Positions 15,422 through 21,018 of a DNA stretch of 21,018 nucleotides are shown one piece after another. This DNA is from DAIRVC01 sp036803025 (GTDB lineage: Bacteria > Chloroflexota > Anaerolineae > Anaerolineales > E44-bin32). A program made the position numbers and the translations under genes. The DNA lies in assembly GCA_036803025.1 (NCBI GenBank), contig DAIRVC010000033.1, forward strand, positions 1-21,018, given 5' to 3'. Position 1 is the first letter of the stretch; every line of letters starts with the position of its first letter. The notes beneath the pieces were generated by a model. It saw only the letters and a program-made list of their open reading frames with translations. It was not told the origin of the DNA and made no database searches.

Positions 15422-17407
15422 TCACAGCGCCTCGTGGACAAGCTCGATCAGGTCGCGGACCGCCATCCGCCCCCCCGGCCCGGCCGTCTTGAGCGCGTCC
15501 TGGTACATGGTCAGGTCCTTGGGGCACGCCACCGCAAAGACCTGCACGCCGTCCAGCGCCATGGCTTCGCGGATCCGCGATTCGCTCGGGCGCTCCTTGA
15601 CCGTCCCTTCGTCCATCCAGATCCTTCCGCCGCCGGCCCCGCAGCAGAAAGCCCGGGCGCCATGGCGGGGCATCTCGACCAGGCTGCATCCGGTGGCCTC
15701 GATCACCCGGCGCGGCGCCCGATAGACGCCGTTGTAACGGCCCAGATAGCACGGGTCGTGATAGGTGACACGGTAGTTCAGGCGCTTGCCCAGCTTGAGC
15801 CGGCCGGAAGAGATCAGGTCATCCATCAGCTCGGCGACGTGCATCACCGGGCGGCCGTTGCCGACCAGGGACGGGTATTCGTGCTTGAGCGCGTTGTACG
15901 TGTGCGGATCGGTCGTCACCACGGATTTGAAGGTGCACTTGGTCAGCACGGCCTCGTTCTTCTCGCGCAGCATCTCGAACAGCCCCTCTTCCCCCGCCCG
16001 GCGGGCGTCGTTGCCGGCGTTGCGCTCGGAGTCGTACAGGATGCCGAAATCGAGCCCGGCGCGCTGGAAGATCTCGGCCGTCTTGCGCGAGACGTCGCTC
16101 AGAGCGGCATTGTAGGAGGCGTAGTCGCCCAGGAACCACAGGACCTCCACCGGCTCCCGCCGGGCGTCCTTGATCTTCGTCTGAATGGGCTGGGTCCACT
16201 TGGCGCGCGCGCGTTCCGATTGCCCGAAGGAGTTCCCGTAGCGCCCCAGGTTGGCCAGCGCCTCCTGGAGCCGGCCGTCCATCTGCCCGTCGATCACCAG
16301 GTGTCGGCGCAGGTCGACGATGGTCGAAAGCTGGTCGGTGAAGACCGGGCAGGCCTGGACGCAGGCCCGGCAGGTGGAGCAGGCCCACAGCTCCTCGGGC
16401 TTGACGACCTGTCCATGCAGTGCCCGGCCGTTGCTCTTCTCCCACAGATGCCCTGCCAGCTTGACCATCAGGTCGCGCGGCGACAGGCCCAGGCCGCTCG
16501 CATACGCCGGACATTGATCCTGGCAGCGCCCGCATCGAATGCAGGTCCCGAAGTCGAGCAGCTGCTTCCAGGTGAAATCCTTCAGCACCTTCACGCCCGG
16601 ATCGCCTTCCGTGCGCGCCGGGGTCAGCGTGGCCGGGGGATCCGTGGGCGCGAAGAAGATGTTCACCGGCGCGGCCACAATGTGGAAGAGCTTGGTGAAG
16701 GGCATACTGGCCAGGAGCGTAAAGGCGGCCAGACCGTGCGCCACCCACACGCCCACATGCAGGCCGCGCGCCGCCGGCTCGCCCATCGAAGCAAACGCCG
16801 CGGCGATCGCATTGCCCACCGGTGACCAGTTCGCCCAGTCGGGTCTGAGGATGGCAATCCGCAGACCTTCCACCAGGTACCCGCTGATGACCACGAAAAG
16901 CAGCGCCAGGAGCACGATCGCGTCTTCCCCGGCAGCGCCCGGGAGCGGGATGTCCTGCAGCCGCGCGGGCTTGATCACATACCTGCGGTAGGCGGCCAGG
17001 GCCAGACCGACAAGCGCCGCCAGGCCCAGGACATCCAGGATGAGCTCGAACACCAGATAGGCCCCGCCTTCCAGGAACTGGAACCCGAAGAACAGTCGCG
17101 TCACGTCCCAGTCCACCGTGGCCAGGGCGGTGCCCGCCAGGAGGGCCAGCATCCCCCAGAAGATCCCCAGGTGCATGATCCCCGGGTAGGGTTCTTGCGC
17201 CGTCCGGAACTGCCCCACCGCCTGGGTCAGCAAGGACCACAGCCGCGCGCCGAAGCGCCCCTTGCGGCCGGCCGGCCGGCCGGCGCGCAGGCGCCGGAAG
17301 CGGAGGAATGTGCCGTACAGGAAGACGACGATGGTCAGCGCCGCAACGACGTACTGCCCGATCTCGGCCCAGTGTGGGATGTTCCAGAAGGTCTCACGGA
17401 AAGGCAT
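15422..17407 (-). CDS. Membrane HdrD-like Fe-S oxidoreductase, ETF:menaquinone oxidoreductase type
   Basis: This 661-residue protein matches the architecture of EMO/FadF-type enzymes that move electrons between ETF and menaquinone. It has an N-terminal nitrate-reductase-gamma-like domain with about five membrane segments (approximately 15-35, 76-98, 117-140, 161-186, 215-250). Candidate heme-b histidines are His80, His217, His224 and His242. Two [4Fe-4S] motifs follow (289-299 and 343-353), then an HdrD-like half. Its first CCG site has no cysteine (Asp428, Asn463-Ala464, Asp500, Thr503). The second keeps Cys553, Cys588-Cys589 and Cys628 but has Asp631 where the last cysteine is usual. The ATG at 17407 has GGAGGG upstream; it follows etfA by 16 bases. 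The direction of electron flow is not shown by the sequence. Confidence 0.9.
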   Translation of the reverse strand: MPFRETFWNIPHWAEIGQYVVAALTIVVFLYGTFLRFRRLRAGRPAGRKGRFGARLWSLLTQAVGQFRTAQEPYPGIMHLGIFWGMLALLAGTALATVDWDVTRLFFGFQFLEGGAYLVFELILDVLGLAALVGLALAAYRRYVIKPARLQDIPLPGAAGEDAIVLLALLFVVISGYLVEGLRIAILRPDWANWSPVGNAIAAAFASMGEPAARGLHVGVWVAHGLAAFTLLASMPFTKLFHIVAAPVNIFFAPTDPPATLTPARTEGDPGVKVLKDFTWKQLLDFGTCIRCGRCQDQCPAYASGLGLSPRDLMVKLAGHLWEKSNGRALHGQVVKPEELWACSTCRACVQACPVFTDQLSTIVDLRRHLVIDGQMDGRLQEALANLGRYGNSFGQSERARAKWTQPIQTKIKDARREPVEVLWFLGDYASYNAALSDVSRKTAEIFQRAGLDFGILYDSERNAGNDARRAGEEGLFEMLREKNEAVLTKCTFKSVVTTDPHTYNALKHEYPSLVGNGRPVMHVAELMDDLISSGRLKLGKRLNYRVTYHDPCYLGRYNGVYRAPRRVIEATGCSLVEMPRHGARAFCCGAGGGRIWMDEGTVKERPSESRIREAMALDGVQVFAVACPKDLTMYQDALKTAGPGGRMAVRDLIELVHEAL

Positions 17408-17423
17408 GGGATCGCACCCTCCG

Positions 17424-18389
17424 CTAGGAAGTCTTCGCGCCCCGGATCCGTTCGGTGAGCACCGGGACCAGCTCGAATAGATCGACGGTGGACCCGTACT
17501 TGGCCACCGAGAAGATCGGCGCGGCCGGGTCGGTGTTGACAGCGATGATCGTCTCGCTGTCGGTCAACGCCTCGACATGCTCGGGCGCGCCGCTGATACC
17601 CAGCGCCAGATAGAGCTTGGGATTGACGCGTTTGCCGGATTTCCCGACCAGGCGGCTGACGGGCAGCCAGCCCTGGTCGACAACCGGCCGAGAGGCGCAC
17701 ACCGTGCCGCCCAAGGCTTTCGCCAGTTCCTCGGCCAGCTCCAGGTTGCCCTCTTGCTGGATGCCTCGCCCCACCGCAACCAGGACGGACTCCTTGGAGA
17801 TGTCCACGTCGCCGGCCTCGGGCTCGATGTACTTGCTCAGCCGGACGCGCAGACCTTCCAGCGCAGGAGCCTGCCTAGTGACCACCTCCGGCGCTTTGGC
17901 GCCCTTGCCCTCCTCGGGCGAGTAGCCGCCCGGGATGACGGTCACCAGTGTCGTCGTGGCAGCCAACTCGACCTCGGCCATGATCTTGCCGCCGCAGGTC
18001 TGGACGACCAGCTTCCCATCCGGACTGACCGTCCGGCACGAACTCACCAGCGGAATGCCTAGCCGGGCCGAGAGCACGCTGGCCACGTCTGAGCCGATCG
18101 TGGTGTTCCCCAGGAGGAGCGCCCGCGGGCTGTCGTCGTGGATCAGGCCGGCCAGCACCCGCTGATAGGCCTCCGGGGTGAATTCCTTCAGCGCCGGGTG
18201 GTCAAAGTAGATCACCCGGTCGGCGGCCATCGCCTCGGCCAGGCCGCTGGCCTGGTGGCCCATCAGGATGGCGACCACGCCGCCGCCGGCGCGCGTGGCC
18301 AGCTCCCGCGCCGCCCGCAACATCACATACGAAATGTCGGCCACCTGCCCCTGGACATGCTCGATGGCTACATACACGTCCTGGCTCAT
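17424..18389 (-). CDS. etfA: Electron transfer flavoprotein alpha subunit
   Basis: EtfA binds the electron-transferring FAD of the EtfAB heterodimer. The 321-residue product has the C-terminal FAD domain with VGRGIQQEGN (206-215), CASRPVVDQGW (Arg234), VGKSGKRVNPKLYLALGISG (248-267), His271, and NTDPAAPIF (285-293). In the usual GISGAIQH sequence this protein has GISGAPEH, so two residues beside the conserved histidine differ. No N-terminal ferredoxin extension is present, which rules out the clostridial-type EtfA with an extra cluster. The ATG at 18389 has GGGAGG upstream, 12 bases after etfB. Its neighbours suggest the ETF passes electrons to the membrane Fe-S oxidoreductase encoded next. 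Whether it bifurcates cannot be decided from these motifs. Confidence 0.95.
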   Translation of the reverse strand: MSQDVYVAIEHVQGQVADISYVMLRAARELATRAGGGVVAILMGHQASGLAEAMAADRVIYFDHPALKEFTPEAYQRVLAGLIHDDSPRALLLGNTTIGSDVASVLSARLGIPLVSSCRTVSPDGKLVVQTCGGKIMAEVELAATTTLVTVIPGGYSPEEGKGAKAPEVVTRQAPALEGLRVRLSKYIEPEAGDVDISKESVLVAVGRGIQQEGNLELAEELAKALGGTVCASRPVVDQGWLPVSRLVGKSGKRVNPKLYLALGISGAPEHVEALTDSETIIAVNTDPAAPIFSVAKYGSTVDLFELVPVLTERIRGAKTS

Positions 18390-18401
18390 TCCGGCCTCCC
18401 G

Positions 18402-19166
18402 TTACAGGACTCCCGCTTCCTTGAGGATCTCCACGAGGCGGCTTGAGACTGCCTCGGCGTCCCCCTCGATCAACGTGGCTCTGCTTGCCGCCTCGGGCTG
18501 GAACATCCGGGCAACGGGCAGCCCGCCGCTCATGTCCCAGGCCGGCGCGGCCTGACTCTCGAGCTTGGCCGTCTGCATCGCCTGTCGGACTTTGGAGACG
18601 GCCACGTAGCGGGGCGGTTTCTCCGAAGCCTGGATCCCCAAGACTGCCGGCAGGTCCACCTCCATCTCGGCCACCAGGCCACCCGGGTACTCCTTGCGGG
18701 CGGTGACCTTCGCCTCCTGCACCGACAGGCCGGCGACGTAGCCGAGATACGCCATGCCCAGAAACTCGGCCAGCAGCGGCCCGATGGGTCCGTCGGAATC
18801 ATCGTGCGCCTGGACGCCGGTCAGCACCAGATCGGCCTTGAGGTCCTTGATCGTCGTGGACAGCGCCCGGGCGAGCGCGTGGTTGTTGACGCCGCTTCCG
18901 AAGTCGCCGCTGAGCTTGAGCAATCGATCGGCGCCTTTGGCCGCGGCGGTGAACAGGATGTCGTCCGCCCCCTCGACATCGGGCGCCAGCACCGTCACCT
19001 GGCCGCCGCTGCGCTCCTTCAACAGGATGCCCTGTTCCACGGCGTGATCGTCGAACTCGTTGATGATTCGGCGCAGCCAGGAGGTATCCAGGGCCGTCCC
19101 GCTGGCGTCGACGGTCAGCTCCTCGACCAGGTCGGGCACCAGCTTGACCACAACGACGATGTTCAT
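18402..19166 (-). CDS. etfB: Electron transfer flavoprotein beta subunit
   Basis: EtfB holds AMP in ordinary ETFs or a second FAD in bifurcating ones. The 254-residue product shows the family signatures VKLVPD (8-11 region), INEFDDHAVEQGILLKE (35-51), AAKGADRLL (75-83), DLVLTGVQAHDDSDGPIGPLLAEFLGM (112-138, nucleotide-binding loop) and LPAVLGIQASEKPPRY. The usual loop reads closer to GxQAxDDDxGQVGP, so HDDSDGPIGP is a mild variant. The ATG at 19166 directly abuts the TAG of the HdrD-like gene, and its GGAGGAG lies within the end of that gene, so the two are likely translationally coupled. No acyl-CoA dehydrogenase is encoded in the window, so the electron donor is unknown. Confidence 0.95.
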   Translation of the reverse strand: MNIVVVVKLVPDLVEELTVDASGTALDTSWLRRIINEFDDHAVEQGILLKERSGGQVTVLAPDVEGADDILFTAAAKGADRLLKLSGDFGSGVNNHALARALSTTIKDLKADLVLTGVQAHDDSDGPIGPLLAEFLGMAYLGYVAGLSVQEAKVTARKEYPGGLVAEMEVDLPAVLGIQASEKPPRYVAVSKVRQAMQTAKLESQAAPAWDMSGGLPVARMFQPEAASRATLIEGDAEAVSSRLVEILKEAGVL

Positions 19167-20381
19167 CTAGGCTCCTCCCGGGTTCCCCATGGACTCGGCC
19201 AGCAATTCGGCGATGTCCTTGACGGCCAGCGAACCGGCGCCGTCGACCACCTTGGCCGCGTCCTCGAACCGAATCGGCTCGTACGGGCAGGCCACGGCCA
19301 GGACCTCGGCTCCGGCAGTCACCGCCTCCTGGACCCGCCACTCCGATGTGCGCGTGTGCGCCTTCTCCCACTGGAAGCCGTCCAGCCACATCCCGCCGCC
19401 CCCGCCTCCGCAGCACAGGCTGGTCTCGCGCGTGTGCGGCATCTCGATCAGCTCGACGCCCGGGATGGCAGCGAGCAGCGCGCGCGGCTGGTCGTAAACA
19501 TGGTTCACCCGGCCCAGGTAGCAGGGGTCGTGGTAGGCGACGCGCGCTTTCACCGGTTCCCGGAGCAAGGGCCGCAGCTGATCCAAGCGTGCGGCCAGGA
19601 ATTCGGTGTGATGCGAAACGGGATACGAGATTCCCAGGGCGGGGTATTCGTGCTTGAGCGCGTTGTAGGCATGCGGGTCGGGCGTGACGATCAGGTTGAA
19701 CTTGGTGCGCTTGAGCGCCTGGCCGTTCTTGGCCGCCAACATTTCGAACAGCCCGCGCTCTCCCGCCAGCCGCTGTGAGTCGCCGTCGGTCACCTCGTCC
19801 GGGCCGAGGATTGCGAAGTCGAGTCCCAGCGCCTGGAAGATCCTGGCGAGGGCTCGGCTGACGGCCTGCAGCCGAGGATGATAGGAGCCGTAGTCGCCGA
19901 CGTACCACAGGATGTCGGTCGACGGGGCCTCCTTCCCCAGCACGCGGACCGCCGGGCTGAGGTCCTTCGCCCAATCCGCCCGCTTGCGCGGCGACTGGCC
20001 GAGCACATTGCCGTAGCGCTGGCAGTTCTCCAGGGCTTGCGACAATTCCGTCGGGACGTTGCCCGCCAGGAGGGCCTCTTCTTTGGCGCGCGCCATCAAC
20101 GCTGAGGTCAGCGGAATCTGGATCGGGCACACCCGGCTGCAGGCGTAGCAGGCGATGCACATCCAGACGGTGTCGCACGCTCGCAGCGTCTCGAACTCGT
20201 CCGCCCGCAGCATGGTGATCATGCGGCTGGGCGGGAAGTCCATCAGGTAGCCATACGGGCAGGCCCCGCTACAGGCGCCGCACTGCTGGCAGCGCCGGAT
20301 GCGTTCGCCGTCGGCGAAGCTGGAGAGGCTGTCAAGGAATGCTGCGCTGGCGGTCAGTTCTGGTTGTGTCGTTATGCTCAT
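19167..20381 (-). CDS. Soluble HdrD-like (Fe-S)-binding oxidoreductase
   Basis: This 404-residue protein lacks membrane segments and is otherwise a shortened paralogue of the membrane oxidoreductase three genes downstream. It has two [4Fe-4S] motifs (C31-x2-C34-x2-C37-x3-C41 and C75-x2-C78-x2-C81-x3-C85) and then an HdrD-like half. The first CCG site has no cysteines: Asp163 in YVGDYGSY, Thr198-Asp199 before Gly200, and Asp235/Ala238 in DPHAYNALKHEYP. The second keeps Cys287 (DPCYLGR), Cys323-Cys324 (LCCGGGGGG) and Cys365, with Glu368 replacing the last cysteine (ACPYE). I chose ATG 20381; a TTG at 20438 is possible but adds residues unlike the family. It is the first gene of the minus-strand run and abuts etfB. 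It probably exchanges electrons with ETF. Confidence 0.9.
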   Translation of the reverse strand: MSITTQPELTASAAFLDSLSSFADGERIRRCQQCGACSGACPYGYLMDFPPSRMITMLRADEFETLRACDTVWMCIACYACSRVCPIQIPLTSALMARAKEEALLAGNVPTELSQALENCQRYGNVLGQSPRKRADWAKDLSPAVRVLGKEAPSTDILWYVGDYGSYHPRLQAVSRALARIFQALGLDFAILGPDEVTDGDSQRLAGERGLFEMLAAKNGQALKRTKFNLIVTPDPHAYNALKHEYPALGISYPVSHHTEFLAARLDQLRPLLREPVKARVAYHDPCYLGRVNHVYDQPRALLAAIPGVELIEMPHTRETSLCCGGGGGGMWLDGFQWEKAHTRTSEWRVQEAVTAGAEVLAVACPYEPIRFEDAAKVVDGAGSLAVKDIAELLAESMGNPGGA

Positions 20382-20409
20382 GCCGGACCTTGGCCTCCCG
20401 CCTATGCGG

Positions 20410-20462
20410 CCGCCGTCAGCGTGCGTTCCGCTGTGCAATCCCCTCGAGCCCGGGGACGGCGG
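20410..20462 (-). promoter_or_regulatory. Possible three-way-junction RNA in the leader of the first gene
   Basis: An eight-pair inverted repeat (CCGCCGTC at 20410-20417 with GACGGCGG at 20455-20462) encloses two smaller stems: AGCG/CGCT (20418-20421 with 20429-20432) and CCC/GGG (20441-20443 with 20452-20454). On the minus strand this structure ends 28 bases before the ATG of the HdrD-like gene, just upstream of GGGAGG. It matches no riboswitch class I know; a leader structure is an inference. Confidence 0.3.
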
Positions 20463-20974
20463 ATCGTCCTTGGGAAGCGGCTACCCGCTCACGGGTCGGG
20501 TCATCCGCCCGTCGGGCGAGCCGAGTCGACGTAGGGCCGAGCCGCGCGCCGCGCAGTGCGGGCGCGCACCCGCGCCGGGTCGTTCGCGCAGGGTCGATGT
20601 GTCTGGAAACCAGCGGTGGGGTCCCCCGAGTCTGTCGTTCGGGGACGTGGCTTCGACGAAAGGGGCGGCAGTGAGAGCGGTTCATCGTCGTCGGTCGTTT
20701 CGCTGAGGTCCGGACGACTCGTGGCAGCCGTGGCTGGGAGGCCGAGCCGTTCGAACCGGCGGGTGGAGCTTGTAGAAGACTCTTCGGTGTCTCTCCCTGC
20801 AGGCCCTGTCCCCGCCCCGGCAGTTCCTATGCGGGAGGTCGGTGCAGGGTGCCATGAGCGTGAAGTGGCAGACGCGAACCGGGACCAGGCTGATTTGGGC
20901 CGCACGCGCCTCGGGCGGCGGCGGAGGTTCCCCCGCGAGTGCCCACGGTCTCGGATGACTCGGGCTCCGGTCTG

Positions 20975-21002
20975 ATAGTAAGACTTTTCACAAGGAAGTC
21001 AA
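20975..21002 (-). promoter_or_regulatory. Sigma70-type promoter candidate for the minus-strand run
   Basis: On the minus strand TTGACT (20997-21002, five of six to TTGACA) and TACTAT (20975-20980, four of six to TATAAT) are separated by 16 bases. Transcription would begin near 20968, giving a leader of nearly 590 bases before the ATG at 20381. It lies in a locally AT-richer patch of otherwise GC-rich DNA. Confidence 0.5.
20976..20993. promoter_or_regulatory. Rex- or CRP-like dyad overlapping the promoter
   Basis: On the plus strand TAGTAA-N6-TCACAA matches the Rex-type dyad TTGTGA-N6-TCACAA at 10 of 12 positions, and the related CRP core TGTGA-N6-TCACA at 8 of 10. It overlaps the -10 and most of the spacer of the promoter candidate, where a repressor would block transcription. 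NADH-responsive control would suit redox genes, but this rests on one site. Confidence 0.35.
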
Positions 21003-21004
21003 GC

Positions 21005-21018
21005 ATGACCGGGGGACG
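21005..21018 (+). CDS. Possible start of a divergent gene, cut by window edge
   Basis: An ATG at 21005 is preceded by AAGGAAG (20992-20998) at good spacing, and the frame stays open to the window end. Only four complete codons (MTGG) are visible, so nothing can be said about function. The ribosome site overlaps the -35 element of the opposite-strand promoter candidate, so one of the two calls may be wrong. Confidence 0.3.

Larger units (their letters stand above)
20382..21018. other. 637-base upstream region without a convincing complete gene
   Basis: Open frames here on either strand (for example 20556-20975 plus, 20501-20905 minus) are Arg/Ser/Pro-rich with no recognisable motif and no good ribosome site, so I treat them as non-coding. 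The region contains a promoter candidate and operator-like dyad at the far end, a predicted long leader for the minus-strand run, and several inverted repeats: 20410-20462, ACCCG-CTCA-CGGGT at 20483-20496, CGCCC-GTC-GGGCG at 20506-20518, and GTCCCC-N14-GGGGAC at 20621-20646. I found no tRNA and no known riboswitch consensus. Confidence 0.6.

Noticed and set aside
14048..16825. Long plus-strand open frames (14048-15121, 15434-16825) opposite the sensor kinase and membrane oxidoreductase
   Set aside because: Composition is shadow-like, there is no recognisable domain, and the opposite strand encodes intact multi-domain proteins.
17264..17285. Short tandem CCGG-type repeat
   Set aside because: It is within the membrane oxidoreductase gene and encodes a cytoplasmic Arg/Gly/Pro-rich loop (RAGRPAGRKG); nothing suggests a functional repeat.
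20382..20438. Upstream TTG start adding 19 residues to the soluble HdrD-like protein
   Set aside because: The added residues are unlike the family, and the ATG at 20381 begins the natural N-terminus with a usable purine-rich ribosome site.
20641..20665. Sequence resembling the 5' end of tmRNA (GGGGACG followed by TTCGACG)
   Set aside because: The spacing is wrong, no tag-peptide frame is found, and no tRNA-like 3' end pairs with it.
20746..20760. tRNA T-arm-like GCCG-TTCGAAC-CGGC
   Set aside because: No matching acceptor stem, D-arm or anticodon arm is found on either strand at the required distances; the match is a short palindrome.
20501..20975. Overlapping open frames on both strands in the terminal intergenic region
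   Set aside because: They are low-complexity Arg/Ser/Pro-rich products without motifs or convincing ribosome sites; neither looks like a real gene.
1..21018. CRISPR arrays, insertion sequences, transposases, attachment sites
   Set aside because: I saw no regularly spaced repeats, transposase motifs or terminal inverted repeats; genes are tightly packed and functionally consistent.

Overview
The window is high-GC bacterial DNA that is almost entirely coding. It holds a hydrogen/electron-bifurcation and flavoprotein electron-transfer locus. Shine-Dalgarno-led genes, two histidine kinases with receiver proteins, and a membrane Fe-S oxidoreductase of the ETF:menaquinone type point to an anaerobic bacterium rather than a methanogen. 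A Chloroflexota (Anaerolineae-like) genome is my best guess and Desulfobacterota or another anaerobic lineage is possible. No rRNA or other marker gene is present, so this assignment is weak.

Layout. Plus strand, 2-4605: hypF (5' end cut by the window), hypC, hypD and hypE, the machinery that builds the Fe(CN)2CO group of [NiFe] hydrogenases. Minus strand, 20381 down to 4624: a colinear run of 14 genes converging on hypE. In transcription order it encodes a soluble HdrD-like Fe-S protein, EtfB, EtfA, a membrane-anchored HdrD-like ETF:quinone oxidoreductase, a Cache/HAMP sensor kinase, a receiver-kinase hybrid, a single-domain receiver, HdrC, HdrB, HdrA, MvhD, the hydrogenase small subunit, the hydrogenase large subunit and its maturation protease. 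Most junctions overlap or have under 20 bases. The exceptions are gaps of 122 bases (before hdrC), 126 bases (before hdrA) and 52 bases (before the protease); each contains inverted repeats. The last 637 bases have no convincing complete gene. They contain a good minus-strand promoter candidate overlapped by a Rex/CRP-like dyad, a predicted leader of nearly 590 bases, and possibly the first codons of a divergent plus-strand gene at the very edge.

How the genes may work together. HdrABC-MvhADG is a group 3c-type complex: H2 electrons pass through the small subunit and MvhD to the HdrA flavin, which can split them between ferredoxin and the HdrBC site. The upstream module (EtfAB plus two HdrD-like proteins, one with a heme-b-type membrane domain) should exchange electrons between flavoprotein dehydrogenases and menaquinone. 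Having both modules in one direction, with a two-component system between them that has no DNA-binding domain, suggests they are co-controlled and may be functionally linked. The most distinctive observation is that both HdrD-like proteins have lost every cysteine of their first CCG (non-cubane cluster) site and carry Asp or Glu in place of the last cysteine of the second.
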